A stretch of DNA of 17,261 bases from the NCBI GenBank assembly GCA_039934475.1, contig JBDTMC010000128.1, forward strand, positions 1 through 17,261. The letters are read 5' to 3'. A program made the translations under genes and the position numbers. Shown one piece after another: positions 7,815 to 14,456 of the stretch. Source of the stretch: JBDTMC01 sp039934475 (GTDB lineage Bacteria > Acidobacteriota > Terriglobia > Bryobacterales > Bryobacteraceae). The stretch's first letter is position 1; each line of letters begins with the position of its first letter. The notes under the pieces are model-generated. The model had not been told where the DNA came from. It made no database searches and saw only the letters and a program-made list of their open reading frames with translations.

Positions 7815-9034
7815 GCACCCGCTACGCCGATTCCACCGTCCGCCTGGAAGGGCGGCGTGTGCTGATTCATTGCCAGGTGGAGAATGGCACCCGCGAGACG
7901 TGGCTGACAAGCGGCGGCTTCGCCATCGGCTGCCAGATTCTGGATCGCGAAACGGGCGCCTATGTCGGCGAAGGGCCATGGGTCCCGGTGCCGCGAGACG
8001 TCCCTCCAGGCGGCAGCGCGACGGTCGATGTTGAGGCGGAACTGCCGCGCGGCAGCGGGCAATACCGTCTTGTGGTGTCGCCGGTGGACTCTACAGGCGG
8101 CTGGCGCTTTCGTGCCCACTGGCCCGCCTTCGTTGTTGAGGCAGACCTCGCGGGTGGCGAAACCACGGTGCTGTCCACGCGCGTCGCCACGGACCGCACA
8201 CTGAATCGCGAACGCTGGCCCCGCTCTCTCAGCCGCGCCTTCAAATATCCGGTAGATACAGTGTGGTCGAACTGGCAGCTCATCCGCTCCATGGTGCGCC
8301 GTGATATCCTCGCACGCTACCGCGGATCGCTCGGCGACGCGTTGTGGACGGTGATTAATCCTCTCCTGTTGATGTCCACCTACTTCTTCGTCTTTGGCGT
8401 GGTCCTCAAGTCGCGCTTTCCCGGTGACCCCAGCCAAGCCGGTTTCGTGCTTTACTTTCTGGCGGGCATGCTGCCCTGGCTCGCCGTGAGCGAAGCCATC
8501 GGGCGCTCCGCGCTGGTGGTCGTAGAACATCGAAACTTCGTGAAGAAGCTGCTCTTTCCGGTGGAGATCCTGCCCGTCAATATGGTCATTGCCGGCCTGG
8601 TGACCGAGGTCTTCGCACTGCTGGTGTTCATGGTGGGGCTGTTGCTGGCGCGGGGACATGTGCCGCTGACGGTTCTCTGGCTACCCTTGATTCTGGGGCC
8701 ACAGATTTTGCTCACTGTGGGTCTGTGCTGGTTTCTCGCGGCGCTTGGTGTGTTCATGCGCGATCTGGGACAGATCATCGGGTTCGTGCTGACCCTATGG
8801 TTCTTCCTCACCCCCATCTGTTATCCCGAAGCGCAGTTGCCTGCCACGTTCGCGCCGTTCCTGTCCCTCAATCCTATGTACGGGTTAGTCACCGGCTACC
8901 GTCGGATCTTCCTTGAAGCGCGCGCTCCCTTGTGGCCTATGACGGCATGGATGTGGCTCTACGCCAGCTTGCTCTGTGTGCTGGGCCACGCCTGGTTCTA
9001 CAAACTGCGCAAGGGTTTCGCGGATATCATCTAG
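7811..9034 (+). CDS. Wzm/TagG-type polysaccharide ABC-2 permease with an extra N-terminal domain
   Basis: The membrane half of an ABC exporter for O-antigen- or teichoic-acid-like glycans, 407 residues against about 260-280 for the family. The permease part spans residues about 145-407: QLIRSMVRRDILARYRGSLG is the amphipathic N-terminal segment, then VINPLLLMSTYFFVFG, six hydrophobic helices (about 182-200, 211-230, 254-280, 285-312, 320-337, 380-397), RDLGQIIGF and the signature FFLTPICYP...LNPMYGLV. The first 115 residues are extra and look beta-rich: ENGTRETW, then VPRDVPPGGSATVDVEAELP, SGQYRLVVSPVD and GGWRF. This pattern resembles beta-sandwich modules such as the one on the C-terminus of Wzt. 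It would lie in the cytoplasm. No partner ATPase gene lies in the window. The ATGA start overlap and GGAGGGG site support the start at 7811. Confidence 0.88.
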   Translation: MSTRYADSTVRLEGRRVLIHCQVENGTRETWLTSGGFAIGCQILDRETGAYVGEGPWVPVPRDVPPGGSATVDVEAELPRGSGQYRLVVSPVDSTGGWRFRAHWPAFVVEADLAGGETTVLSTRVATDRTLNRERWPRSLSRAFKYPVDTVWSNWQLIRSMVRRDILARYRGSLGDALWTVINPLLLMSTYFFVFGVVLKSRFPGDPSQAGFVLYFLAGMLPWLAVSEAIGRSALVVVEHRNFVKKLLFPVEILPVNMVIAGLVTEVFALLVFMVGLLLARGHVPLTVLWLPLILGPQILLTVGLCWFLAALGVFMRDLGQIIGFVLTLWFFLTPICYPEAQLPATFAPFLSLNPMYGLVTGYRRIFLEARAPLWPMTAWMWLYASLLCVLGHAWFYKLRKGFADII

Positions 9035-9040
9035 ACCAAC

Positions 9041-10618
9041 ATGAAACTCCTCCTGGTGTTTGCAGCCGCAGCAACGCTGATCGGACCAGCCGAGCGTCTC
9101 GCCAAGTGGCAGGACGTGGCGATGCCCGCGCCCGGCGGCCTGTCGGAGCGCGAACGTCAAATGGTGGGGAAGCTGGTTGAGGCTTGCCGCCACCTCGATG
9201 ATCTCTTCCTACAGCAAATGGACAAGGAAGCTCCGGCACTTTCAAAGACCACGAACGACCCGGCCGTACGGAGTCTCTTTGCGATCATGGGCAGCCGCTG
9301 GGATCTACTCGATGAACACCGCCCGTTCTTCGGCGCAGTCCCCATGCCGCCCGGCCGCGAGTATTACCCTCATGACCTGACGCGCGGCGAAGTGGATCGA
9401 TACGTGGCGGCGCACCCGGCAGAGAAGGACGCCCTCTTTGCGCCCTATACCGTGGTGAAGCGCGCCGGTGGCCGCCTTGTAGCGGTGCCCTATCACGACG
9501 AGTATCGCCGCTTCCTTGAGCCCATGGCACAGGCCCTGCGCGAAGCCGCCGCGCTCTCCCGCGATCCCGCCTTCGCTGACTTCCTGCGCCTCCGTGCAAC
9601 TGCACTACTCACTGACGATTACTACCAGAGCGATCTGGCGTGGCTCGACCTCAAAGACCCGAAGTTCGATCTCATACTCGCTCCCTATGAGACGTATCTC
9701 GACGGTCTGTTGGGTGTGAAAGCCTCCTTCGGCGCCTCAGTAATGATTCGTAACGAAGCCGAGAGCCGCAACCTTGCCATCTATCAACGCTACGTCTCCC
9801 AGATGCAGGACGCCTTGCCGGTGGAGATCGCGTTCCGGCCTTCGAAGCACGGTCGTGCGACTCCTATGGAAGTGGTGGACGCCCCTTATCGCGCCGGTGA
9901 CCTTCGCTATGGCTACCAGGTGGTGGCGGACAATCTGCCCAACGATCCTCGTGTCCACGCCGAAAAGGGTAGCAAGAAAATCTTCTTCAAAAACTTCATG
10001 GACGCGCGCGTGAAATACGTCGTGTTGCCAGTGGCACGAATCGTGATGGACCCGGCGCAGGCGGCGAAGGCTTCGGGAGCCGGGTATTTGGCGGCCACGC
10101 TGATGCACGAGATTGCCCACGATCTTGGGCCCGAATTTGCCACCGTCAAGGGTAAACGGATTCCCATCAACGAGGCCATCGGTCCGGCCACGGCGGCGCT
10201 GGAGGAGGCAAAGGCCGACGTCGCGGGAATGTTTGGCTTAGGCTGGCTGATCGAGCGCGGCGTGATGCCGAAGGCGCGCTTGGAGGAGTATTACGCCTCC
10301 TATGTGGCTGGCCTTTTTCGCACTTTGCGCTTCGGCGCAGGCGAAGCCCATGGACGAGCCCAGATGATGGAGTTCAACTACTTGCTGGAGAGCGGTGCAC
10401 TGGCACAGGCAGCGAATCGCTATGTCATCGACTACGCACGCATCGGGCCCGCCCTGGCGCGCCTGGCGAAAGAACTGCTCGAAATCGAGGCCACCGGCGA
10501 TCGCACCCGTTGCGAAGCTTGGTTTGCGAGGTATGGAATGGCGCCGGCCCAATTGAAGACGGCACTGGCCGCGACAGCGCGAATCCCCGTCGACATCCGT
10601 CCCGTCTTCGCTTATTGA
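9041..10618 (+). CDS. Exported M49-like (dipeptidyl-peptidase III-related) zinc metallopeptidase
   Basis: A 525-residue protein with a probable signal peptide (MKLLLVFAAAATLIGPA). Zinc-site motifs are HEIAHDLG (356-363; His356, Glu357, His360) and EEAKAD (388-393), the latter corresponding to the EECRAE/EExxAD second-ligand motif of peptidase family M49. APYETYLDGLLGVKASF (214-230) and the YGYQVVADNLPNDPRV region also suit M49. It carries the five-residue HExxH form instead of the HExxGH usual in eukaryotic dipeptidyl peptidase III. It likely removes dipeptides from short peptides outside the cytoplasm. It begins 6 nt after the permease stop, so may be read with the glycan operon, but no strong ribosome-binding site is seen. 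Its 3' end overlaps the convergent regulator gene by 7 nt. Confidence 0.82.
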   Translation: MKLLLVFAAAATLIGPAERLAKWQDVAMPAPGGLSERERQMVGKLVEACRHLDDLFLQQMDKEAPALSKTTNDPAVRSLFAIMGSRWDLLDEHRPFFGAVPMPPGREYYPHDLTRGEVDRYVAAHPAEKDALFAPYTVVKRAGGRLVAVPYHDEYRRFLEPMAQALREAAALSRDPAFADFLRLRATALLTDDYYQSDLAWLDLKDPKFDLILAPYETYLDGLLGVKASFGASVMIRNEAESRNLAIYQRYVSQMQDALPVEIAFRPSKHGRATPMEVVDAPYRAGDLRYGYQVVADNLPNDPRVHAEKGSKKIFFKNFMDARVKYVVLPVARIVMDPAQAAKASGAGYLAATLMHEIAHDLGPEFATVKGKRIPINEAIGPATAALEEAKADVAGMFGLGWLIERGVMPKARLEEYYASYVAGLFRTLRFGAGEAHGRAQMMEFNYLLESGALAQAANRYVIDYARIGPALARLAKELLEIEATGDRTRCEAWFARYGMAPAQLKTALAATARIPVDIRPVFAY

Positions 10619-11037
10619 AGGGCCAGCAGTAACGGCTTTCTCTTCTTAATCAGGTCCGCCAGCGTCCACTTATTCAGTTCCGCCAGAAAGGCCTCTGTTG
10701 CCGAAGAGAGCACGGTGCGCAGCACGCAAGGCTCATAGATCCGGCAATTGCCGCCGACCGCCATGCACGGAGCAATCTGAAAATCAGGCTCGGTGATTGT
10801 GGCAACCTCGCCCAGCCGAATTAACTCCGGTGATCGTGCTAGCCGCAGTCCGCCAGAACGTCCTCTCACTGTCTCCAGGTAGCCATGCGCAGCCAGCGTC
10901 TGCGTTACCTTTTGCAGGTGCGCCACAGATAACTTAAAGTCATCCGCAATCTCACCCGCCGTCGTCAACTCCGGCGCCCGCAGTGCCACATGGATCAGCA
11001 TCCGAAAGGCGTAATCGGTGTGTTGAGACAATCGCAC
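10612..11037 (-). CDS. Rrf2-family regulator, NsrR-like, with three cluster-binding cysteines
   Basis: A 141-residue DNA-binding protein. Residues 1-60 (MRLSQHTDYAFRMLIHVALR, then AGEIADDFKLSVAHLQKV) form the Rrf2 winged helix, with GRSGGLRLAR (59-68) as the wing. Cys91, Cys98 and Cys104 (CMAVGGNC then RIYEPC) match the three-cysteine Fe-S site of NsrR/IscR-type members; the spacing C-x6-C-x5-C lies closest to NsrR. Such proteins lose DNA binding when nitric oxide attacks the cluster. The start is GTG at 11037; no other good start lies upstream. It is divergent from an exported truncated haemoglobin gene, a usual NO-defence target, which supports NO sensing, though IscR- or RsrR-like redox roles are not excluded. 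It probably binds the palindrome at 11070-11084. Confidence 0.88.
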   Translation of the reverse strand: MRLSQHTDYAFRMLIHVALRAPELTTAGEIADDFKLSVAHLQKVTQTLAAHGYLETVRGRSGGLRLARSPELIRLGEVATITEPDFQIAPCMAVGGNCRIYEPCVLRTVLSSATEAFLAELNKWTLADLIKKRKPLLLALQ

Positions 11038-11039
11038 TG

Positions 11040-11068
11040 TTGACAGCTTAGCATGTCCGTGAGATAAC
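11040..11068 (+). promoter_or_regulatory. Sigma70-type promoter for the truncated haemoglobin gene
   Basis: A perfect -35 box TTGACA (11040-11045), a 17-nt spacer, then GATAAC (11063-11068), matching four of six -10 positions. The predicted start of transcription is about 11075, giving a 73-nt leader before the ATG at 11148. The -35 begins only 2 nt from the start codon of the divergent regulator gene. Confidence 0.55.
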
Positions 11069-11088
11069 AGGTATCGCCGATACCACTT
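11066..11088. promoter_or_regulatory. Palindromic operator over the +1 of the haemoglobin promoter
   Basis: The core GGTATCG-C-CGATACC (11070-11084) is a perfect palindrome with a 1-nt centre. Extending to 11-nt arms (AACAGGTATCG at 11066-11076 and CGATACCACTT at 11078-11088) keeps 9 of 11 pairs. The 11-1-11 layout is that of known NsrR operators. It covers the predicted start of transcription of the haemoglobin gene and lies 33 bases upstream of the regulator's own start. Confidence 0.6.
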
Positions 11089-11147
11089 TTACTGGAACGT
11101 TTTTCCAAGGGTGGTGTCGAGCATCAATTAGGAGATTTCGAACATAC

Positions 11148-11597
11148 ATGAGGATTCTAAAATCTACAGCCATGTTGACTGTAGCCGCGCTGTTTTTCGT
11201 AACAGCGCTTCCAGCCGCGGGAATCGCGAAGACGCTCTATGAGCGTTTGGGTGGCCAGCCTGCTATCCAGGCCGTCGCCAACGGGTTGGTGGATAGTATC
11301 CTGGCTGACTCTCGTGTCAATCAGTGGTTTGCGCACGCCGCTGCGAGTCCTCAAAACGCCGCCGCCTACAAAGCAAAGCTCGCCGATTTCCTCTGCCAGA
11401 GCACGCAGGGGCCGTGTAAGTACTCGGGTCTCGATATGACTGCCGCCCACAAGGGTCGCGCTGTCACCGGCGAAGCCTTCGACGCTGTAGTGGAGGATCT
11501 TATCGCCGTTCTTGTGAAGTTGAAGGTACCCGCAAAGGAAAAAGGCGAGGTGCTCGCTCTGCTCGGACCGCTGAAAACTGTAATCGTGCAGAAATAA
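11148..11597 (+). CDS. Exported group I truncated haemoglobin
   Basis: A 149-residue protein: a signal peptide (MRILKSTAMLTVAALFFVTALPAAGIA, likely cut near residue 27), then a globin of about 120 residues. KTLYERLGGQPAIQAV (28-43) and LADSRVNQWFA are typical of group I truncated haemoglobins; His101 in TAAHKGRAV is the proximal haem ligand. Cys83 and Cys90 (FLCQSTQGPC) are conserved in this exported subgroup and could form a disulfide in the periplasm. The B9-B10 positions read Leu-Val, so the distal Tyr of trHbN is absent. It probably binds or detoxifies NO or O2 outside the cytoplasm. It is divergent from the NsrR-like gene, with a promoter and operator in between. TAGGAG (11129-11134) is a ribosome-binding site with a long 13-nt spacing. 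Confidence 0.9.
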   Translation: MRILKSTAMLTVAALFFVTALPAAGIAKTLYERLGGQPAIQAVANGLVDSILADSRVNQWFAHAAASPQNAAAYKAKLADFLCQSTQGPCKYSGLDMTAAHKGRAVTGEAFDAVVEDLIAVLVKLKVPAKEKGEVLALLGPLKTVIVQK

Positions 11598-11603
11598 CTG
11601 CAC
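11586..11603 (+). terminator. Small hairpin across the haemoglobin stop codon
   Basis: GTGCAG (11586-11591) pairs with CTGCAC (11598-11603) across the loop AAATAA, which carries the TAA stop. Only AATTT follows, so it is a weak terminator or a transcript-end stabiliser. Confidence 0.3.
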
Positions 11604-11626
11604 AATTTCGTAATCTCTTCAGTATA

Positions 11627-11687
11627 ACTCCTGTGCTCCCTCTTGCCGCAACGGTTCGCAACCGTCAAAATAAAGGAGCATAGGAGT
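11627..11687 (+). ncRNA. Long structured leader element upstream of the acyl-CoA synthetase gene
   Basis: ACTCCTGTGCTCC (11627-11639) pairs with GGAGCATAGGAGT (11675-11687) over 13 consecutive positions with a single G-U wobble. Inside the 35-nt loop, ACGGTT (11651-11656) pairs perfectly with AACCGT (11660-11665). The right arm ends 1 nt before the likely ribosome-binding site AAAGG (11689-11693). No T-run follows, so it is not a simple terminator. A TATAAC box (11623-11628) overlaps its left edge; if that were the -10, the left arm would be only partly transcribed, and read-through from the haemoglobin gene would be needed for the full fold. Class unknown. Confidence 0.4.
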
Positions 11688-11702
11688 CAAAGGTCGAAAA
11701 CC

Positions 11703-14456
11703 ATGAAGCCCGCCTCCCTGGCCAATAAAGCGGTGGACAAAGCGCACGACATTTCGCGGACCCGCGAACATCCGCTCGACGTTTTCTTCACCCCCCGTAA
11801 CGTCGCTGTTATCGGCGCGACGGAGAATCCCGGCAGTGTTGGCCGGACCACGTTGTGGAACCTCATCAGCAGCCCGTTCGGCGGCACCGTGTTTCCGGTG
11901 AATCCCAAGCGCGGCAGTGTTCTCGGCATCAAAGCCTATCCCTCGATAAAGGACGTTCCGGAGCAGGTGGACCTCGCGGTGGTGGTGACCCCAGCGCAAA
12001 CCATCCCCGGCGTCATCCGCGAATGTGGGGAAATGGGCGTCCGCGGCGCCGTCGTGATCTCTGCCGGCTTCAAGGAACTAGGCGCGCCTGGCATCGAACT
12101 GGAGCGCCAGCTTTTGGAAGAAGCGCGCCGCGCCGACATCCGCATTATCGGTCCCAACTGTTTGGGTTTGATGAGCCCGCCCACGGGCATCAACGCCACT
12201 TTCGCCGCCGGAATGGCGCGGCCAGGCAACGTCGGATTCATCAGCCAGAGCGGCGCGCTCTGTACCGCCGTTCTCGATTGGAGCTTCCGTGAACTGGTGG
12301 GATTCAGCGCCTTCATCAGCGTCGGTTCCATGCTCGACGTGAACTGGGGCGATCTTATCGACTACCTCGGGAACGATCCGCGCACGCGCAGCATTCTGAT
12401 CTACATGGAATCCATCGGCGATGCGCGCAGCTTCCTATCGGCGGCACGCGAAGTGGCGCTTACCAAGCCCATCATCGTCATCAAGGCCGGCCGCACGGCC
12501 GCTGGAGGCAAGGCTGCGGCGTCTCACACCGGGTCGCTTACCGGCAGTGACGACGTGCTGGATGCCGCTTTCCGGCGCAGCGGCGTTCTTCGTGTGAATA
12601 ACATCGCCGACCTGTTCTACATGGCCGAAGTGCTGGCCAAACAGCCGCGTCCGAAAGGTCCACGCCTCACCATTCTTACGAACGCTGGTGGCCCCGGCGT
12701 CCTGGCCACCGACACCTTGATCGCCGGGGGCGGGGAATTGGCCGAAATCTCCGACGCCACTATCGAGGAATTGAACAAGCACCTCCCCTCCGCCTGGAGC
12801 CACAACAACCCCATCGACATCCTTGGCGATGCCGGCGCCGATCGCTATGCCAAGGCGCTCGAGATTGCAGCGAAGGATCCCAACAGCGACGGGCTTCTGG
12901 TCGTGTTGACGCCGCAGGCGATGACCGACGCCACCCAAACTGCCGAGCACCTGAAGCCCTACGCCAAGCTGGGCGGCAAGCCGGTGATCGCCAGTTGGAT
13001 GGGCGGTCCTGAAGTGGCCGCCGGCGAGGCCATCCTCAACGCCGCCAATATTCCTACGTTCCCGTATCCCGACACCGCGGCGCGCGCCTTCAACTACATG
13101 TGGAAGTTCGCCTACAACCTGCGCGGCCTCTACGAGACACCGATATTCCACGACGAGGGTGTGATTGACCGTGCCCGCGCCGCGGCCATCGTTGCCGACG
13201 TCCGTGCCTCCGGTCGAACCATTCTTACGGAGTTTGAATCGAAGGAACTGCTCGCCACCTACGGTCTCCCGGTGGTCAAAACCAAGATCGCTCGTACAGT
13301 GGATCAGGCTGTTGCGAAGGCCGCTGAAATTGGCTACCCCGTGGTGCTGAAGCTCTACTCGGAGACCATCACGCATAAGACCGACGTGGGCGGCGTGCAG
13401 TTGAACCTCAAAACTTCGGAAGGCGTGCGTGTCGCCTGGAACGCCATTCTCAACGGCGTAACGGAGAAAGCCGGTGCCGAGCATTTCCAGGGTGTCACCG
13501 TCCAACCGATGATCAAACTGGAAGGCTACGAGGTCATCCTCGGCTCCAGTATCGACCCGCAGTTTGGCCCCGTGCTGCTCTTCGGCTTGGGCGGCCAGTT
13601 AGTGGAAGTGTTCAAGGACAAGGCGCTTGCTTTGCCTCCGTTGAACACCACCCTGGCGCGCCGCATGATGGAACAGACGCGCATTTACAAGGCGCTAAAA
13701 GGCGTTCGCGGGCGCAAACCAGTGGACATGGCAGCCTTGGAGCGCCTCATGGTACAGTTCAGCCAACTTGTGGTGGACCAGCGCTGGATCAAGGAGATCG
13801 ATATCAATCCGCTGCTCGCGTCGCCCGATGGCTTGGTGGCTCTGGACGCGCGCGTGGTGCTCCACGATCCCAACCTCAGTGAAGAGCAATTGCCGAAGCT
13901 GTGTATCCGCCCCTATCCCATCCAATATGAGCGCGCCTGGACCACGAAGAAGGGCGAGACACTCATCATCCGGCCCATCCGGCCTGAGGATGAGCCACAG
14001 ATGGTGAAGTTCCACGAGACCCTCTCCGACCAGACCGTCTACCACCGTTATCTGCAGATGTTGAAGCTGAGCCAGCGTGTCGCGCACGAACGCCTGACGC
14101 GCATCTGCTTCATCGACTACGACCGAGAAATGGCATTAGTAGCCGAACGCACTGAGCCAGTTACAGGCGAAAAACAACTCGTCGGCGTGGGCCGTTTGCA
14201 GCGCCTGCGCGGGCGCACCGACGCCGAATTCGCGCTCGTCATCAGCGATGCCTTCCAGGGGCATGGACTCGGATCGGAAATCGTCAGCCGCCTCTTGCAG
14301 GTGGCGCGCGATGAGAAGTACGACCGCGTCATCGCCGACATCCTGCTCGACAACTTCCGCATGCAGCACGTCTGCGAGAAGGTAGGCTTCCGCCTGGAGC
14401 GTTCGCTCGGTGAGCCCACCGTCACCGCCGAGTTCGTAATTGAAGACCGGGCTTAA
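11703..14456 (+). CDS. ADP-forming acyl-CoA synthetase fused to GNAT acetyltransferase (Pat-like)
   Basis: A 917-residue protein. Domains: CoA-binding Rossmann fold (about 28-160; TPRNVAVIGATENPGSVGRT), succinyl-CoA-ligase-like domains (about 175-480; NVGFISQSGALCTAV), ATP-grasp (about 500-735; ELLATYGLPVVKTKIA, then EIDINPLL), and C-terminal GNAT (about 750-917) with the acetyl-CoA loop QGHGLGSEI (852-860). The phosphorylatable His of ADP-forming acetyl-CoA synthetases is present (His275 in AASHTGSLTGS), so the ligase half may be active: acyl-CoA + ADP + Pi to acid + CoA + ATP, or the reverse. The architecture equals Salmonella Pat/YfiQ, a lysine acetyltransferase of acetyl-CoA synthetase. 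The start at 11703 has AAAGG 9 nt upstream; a TTG at 11643 would fall inside the leader hairpin. Its TAA overlaps the stop of convergent rfbB in TTAA. Confidence 0.9.
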   Translation: MKPASLANKAVDKAHDISRTREHPLDVFFTPRNVAVIGATENPGSVGRTTLWNLISSPFGGTVFPVNPKRGSVLGIKAYPSIKDVPEQVDLAVVVTPAQTIPGVIRECGEMGVRGAVVISAGFKELGAPGIELERQLLEEARRADIRIIGPNCLGLMSPPTGINATFAAGMARPGNVGFISQSGALCTAVLDWSFRELVGFSAFISVGSMLDVNWGDLIDYLGNDPRTRSILIYMESIGDARSFLSAAREVALTKPIIVIKAGRTAAGGKAAASHTGSLTGSDDVLDAAFRRSGVLRVNNIADLFYMAEVLAKQPRPKGPRLTILTNAGGPGVLATDTLIAGGGELAEISDATIEELNKHLPSAWSHNNPIDILGDAGADRYAKALEIAAKDPNSDGLLVVLTPQAMTDATQTAEHLKPYAKLGGKPVIASWMGGPEVAAGEAILNAANIPTFPYPDTAARAFNYMWKFAYNLRGLYETPIFHDEGVIDRARAAAIVADVRASGRTILTEFESKELLATYGLPVVKTKIARTVDQAVAKAAEIGYPVVLKLYSETITHKTDVGGVQLNLKTSEGVRVAWNAILNGVTEKAGAEHFQGVTVQPMIKLEGYEVILGSSIDPQFGPVLLFGLGGQLVEVFKDKALALPPLNTTLARRMMEQTRIYKALKGVRGRKPVDMAALERLMVQFSQLVVDQRWIKEIDINPLLASPDGLVALDARVVLHDPNLSEEQLPKLCIRPYPIQYERAWTTKKGETLIIRPIRPEDEPQMVKFHETLSDQTVYHRYLQMLKLSQRVAHERLTRICFIDYDREMALVAERTEPVTGEKQLVGVGRLQRLRGRTDAEFALVISDAFQGHGLGSEIVSRLLQVARDEKYDRVIADILLDNFRMQHVCEKVGFRLERSLGEPTVTAEFVIEDRA

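Noticed and set aside
7182..7979. A 265-codon minus-strand open frame spanning the fusion gene and permease gene
   Set aside because: It runs antisense across two well-supported genes with coupled starts and has no recognisable domain.
9041..9094. Lipoprotein signal on the M49-like protein
   Set aside because: No cysteine is present in the first 48 residues, so only an ordinary signal peptide is possible.
11643..11702. A 20-residue upstream extension of the acyl-CoA synthetase from a TTG
   Set aside because: The extension overlaps the leader hairpin and is basic with no domain match; ATG 11703 has AAAGG at good spacing.
12435..13505. A 356-codon open frame on the minus strand, antisense to the acyl-CoA synthetase gene
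   Set aside because: It lies wholly inside a clear gene, shows no recognisable motif, and is expected from GC-rich codon bias on the opposite strand.
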